Below are positions 5,901 through 5,960 of a DNA stretch of 5,960 nt, in pieces. The stretch is from Bacteroidota bacterium. GTDB taxonomy: Bacteria; Bacteroidota; Bacteroidia; Bacteroidales; Prolixibacteraceae. Location: the NCBI GenBank assembly GCA_030706665.1, contig JAUZOB010000211.1:1-5960 (forward strand). Reading direction: 5' to 3'. Numbering within the stretch: the first letter of the stretch is position 1; each line of letters opens with the position of its first letter. The notes below the pieces were generated by a model. The model was not told the origin of the DNA and searched no databases. It saw only the letters and a program-made list of their open reading frames with translations. The translations under genes were made by a program, and so were the position numbers.

Positions 5901-5960
5901 ATGATGCTCCTAATACTTCTTTGATGAAGATATTAATGCTCTATTGGGGAAGGTAATTAG

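Overview
The window looks like chromosomal DNA of an AT-rich member of the Bacteroidetes, most likely the order Bacteroidales. The grounds are the protein types (a secreted DUF1680 glycosidase, a GH130 enzyme, a small FGE-like protein and a Sec-exported beta-barrel), the weak or absent Shine-Dalgarno sequences, and wide AT-rich intergenic gaps. No tRNA, rRNA, CRISPR array, insertion sequence or phage gene was seen.

Layout. Positions 1-223 hold no gene that can be supported, but carry three successive hairpins, the largest (96-142) being a good bidirectional terminator. A secreted DUF1680-type glycosidase (GH127/GH146, beta-L-arabinofuranosidase-like) lies on the minus strand at 224-2281. A 345-base divergent intergenic region follows, with a perfect 17-base inverted repeat (2511-2527) overlapping a plausible promoter. 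The remaining genes are on the plus strand: a cytoplasmic GH130 mannoside phosphorylase or mannosidase (2627-3670), a compact formylglycine-generating-enzyme-like (C-type-lectin fold) protein (3921-4625), and an outer-membrane beta-barrel protein with a signal peptide (5027-5839). Terminators follow the third gene (4719-4754) and the fourth (5857-5900).

How they work together. The secreted DUF1680 enzyme and the cytoplasmic GH130 enzyme would act on different glycans and in different compartments. No SusC/SusD pair, sugar transporter or regulator is visible, so this is not a recognisable polysaccharide utilisation locus. The plus-strand genes are separated by gaps of 250 and 401 bases, the second containing a terminator, so they are probably separate transcription units.

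The item most worth a second look is the FGE-like protein. It lacks one of the two catalytic cysteines of true formylglycine-generating enzymes, and its C-terminal segment has the pattern of fixed and substituted residues seen in variable regions of diversity-generating retroelement (DGR) targets. No reverse transcriptase or template repeat is in the window, so the DGR link is a hypothesis only.
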